Of a stretch of 37,577 nucleotides of DNA, positions 37,202-37,577 are shown one piece after another. Source of the stretch: a virus; the IMG/VR virus record IMGVR_UViG_3300022074_000137, positions 1 to 37,577 of that record. One strand, written 5' to 3'. The position numbers and the translations under genes were made by a program. Positions within the stretch are counted from its first letter, which is position 1; each line of letters begins with the position of its first letter. The notes below the pieces were generated by a model. It had not been told where the DNA came from. It worked only from the letters and a program-made list of their open reading frames with translations, and did no database searches.

Positions 37202-37577
37202 ATGACCTCATCAATTACACCACTTGTAGCCATGCAAGGAACACTTGAAAAAATGGCAGACAAATTTACAGAAGCTTTGCCAAGGCAAATGGATGTAAAC
37301 AAATTTATTAGTGTTGCTAAGTTAACGCTAAATAAAAACCCAAGATTGCTACAAGCAGACAAAACAAGCTTGATGCAAACCTTTATGAAGGCAGCACAAG
37401 ATGGATTGTATCTGGATGGCAAAGAAGCAGCAGCCGTTCAGTATGGACAGTCGGTTCAATACATTCCTATGGTCGAGGGAATTATCAAGGTTTTACATAA
37501 CAGCGGATTAATAAAAACTATTTCTGCTGAAGTTGTATACGAAAATGATTTCTTTGATTACGAACTAGGAACTGCAC
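37202..37577 (+). CDS. recT: RecT single-strand annealing protein (3'-partial)
   Basis: The frame runs off the right edge; 125 codons are visible. The start is MTSSITPLVAMQGTLEKMAD, followed by FTEALPRQMDVNKFISVAKL, TLNKNPRLLQADKTSLMQTF, MKAAQDGLYLDGKEAAAVQY and YIPMVEGIIKVLHNSG. The P-xMD-xKF---AxLxLxxNPxLxxADxxSLxxxxxxAAxDGLxLDG-EAA pattern is diagnostic of the RecT family (PF03837). It anneals single strands made by the adjacent exonuclease and serves recombination-dependent replication. The pair YqaJ-RecT is standard. Confidence 0.9.
   Translation, partial: MTSSITPLVAMQGTLEKMADKFTEALPRQMDVNKFISVAKLTLNKNPRLLQADKTSLMQTFMKAAQDGLYLDGKEAAAVQYGQSVQYIPMVEGIIKVLHNSGLIKTISAEVVYENDFFDYELGTA

Noticed and set aside
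1-37577. Prophage or integrated element
   Set aside because: No integrase, attachment-site duplication, tRNA or host gene is visible. The Cro-like gene alone does not show lysogeny.
33843-37577. Phage RNA polymerase or DNA polymerase genes
   Set aside because: None of the early frames in the window shows polymerase motifs. Such genes may lie beyond the right edge, so their absence from the genome cannot be claimed.

Overview
The window is most of a tailed-phage genome with a short-tail (podovirus) gene set. Low GC (roughly one third, judged by eye), marine-type tail-fibre domains and small genes of marine-phage character suggest a marine bacterial host, perhaps a SAR11-like alphaproteobacterium. 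The host is inference; no host gene, integrase, tRNA or rRNA is visible. Both edges cut genes (a membrane protein on the left, RecT on the right). The rightward genes at the two ends could be one transcription unit on a circular or permuted map.

Layout: (i) 1-1867, rightward: a small membrane protein and three exported proteins, the first two of them paralogous. (ii) 1809-2687, leftward: two membrane-associated proteins, then a tiny rightward membrane protein at 2686-2820. (iii) 2817-33689, one long leftward packaging and virion block. Read in transcription order it encodes a small HTH protein, TerS, TerL, a 2OG-type hydroxylase, a GNAT protein, a small virion-type protein, the portal, three tiny proteins, a Bbp19-like protein, scaffold, major capsid, Bbp16-like cement, a small accessory protein, tail adaptor, nozzle, three ejection proteins (193, 844 and 2869 aa) and four tail-fibre genes interleaved with three small partner genes. 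The capsid genes resemble those of the Bordetella BPP-1 podovirus lineage. (iv) 33690-33842, a lambda-like divergent control region. (v) 33843-end, rightward early genes: small unknowns, a Cro-sized HTH regulator, a zinc ribbon, a papain-like protein, an HTH_39-type protein, YqaJ exonuclease and RecT annealase.

The strongest unexplained signal is an exact 12-mer, GTGTGACCGTAA on the minus strand. It occurs four times, only inside the virion block. Three copies lie directly after a stop codon, and each copy is followed exactly 16 nt later by a TANNNT hexamer. This looks like a phage-specific late promoter whose -35 region is replaced by another factor's site. A second signal is a TGTTGC element at all four sigma70-like promoters of the control region. 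Other points of interest are a 2869-aa polyvalent ejection protein with two ADP-ribosyltransferase-like segments and an HExxH motif, a possible gene nested inside it behind a consensus Shine-Dalgarno, a cupredoxin-like domain in the main tail fibre, and a cassette of three secreted proteins.

No gene-free stretch exceeds about 150 bases; the longest (33690-33842) is the control region. All family names come from reading the translated sequences, not from searches.
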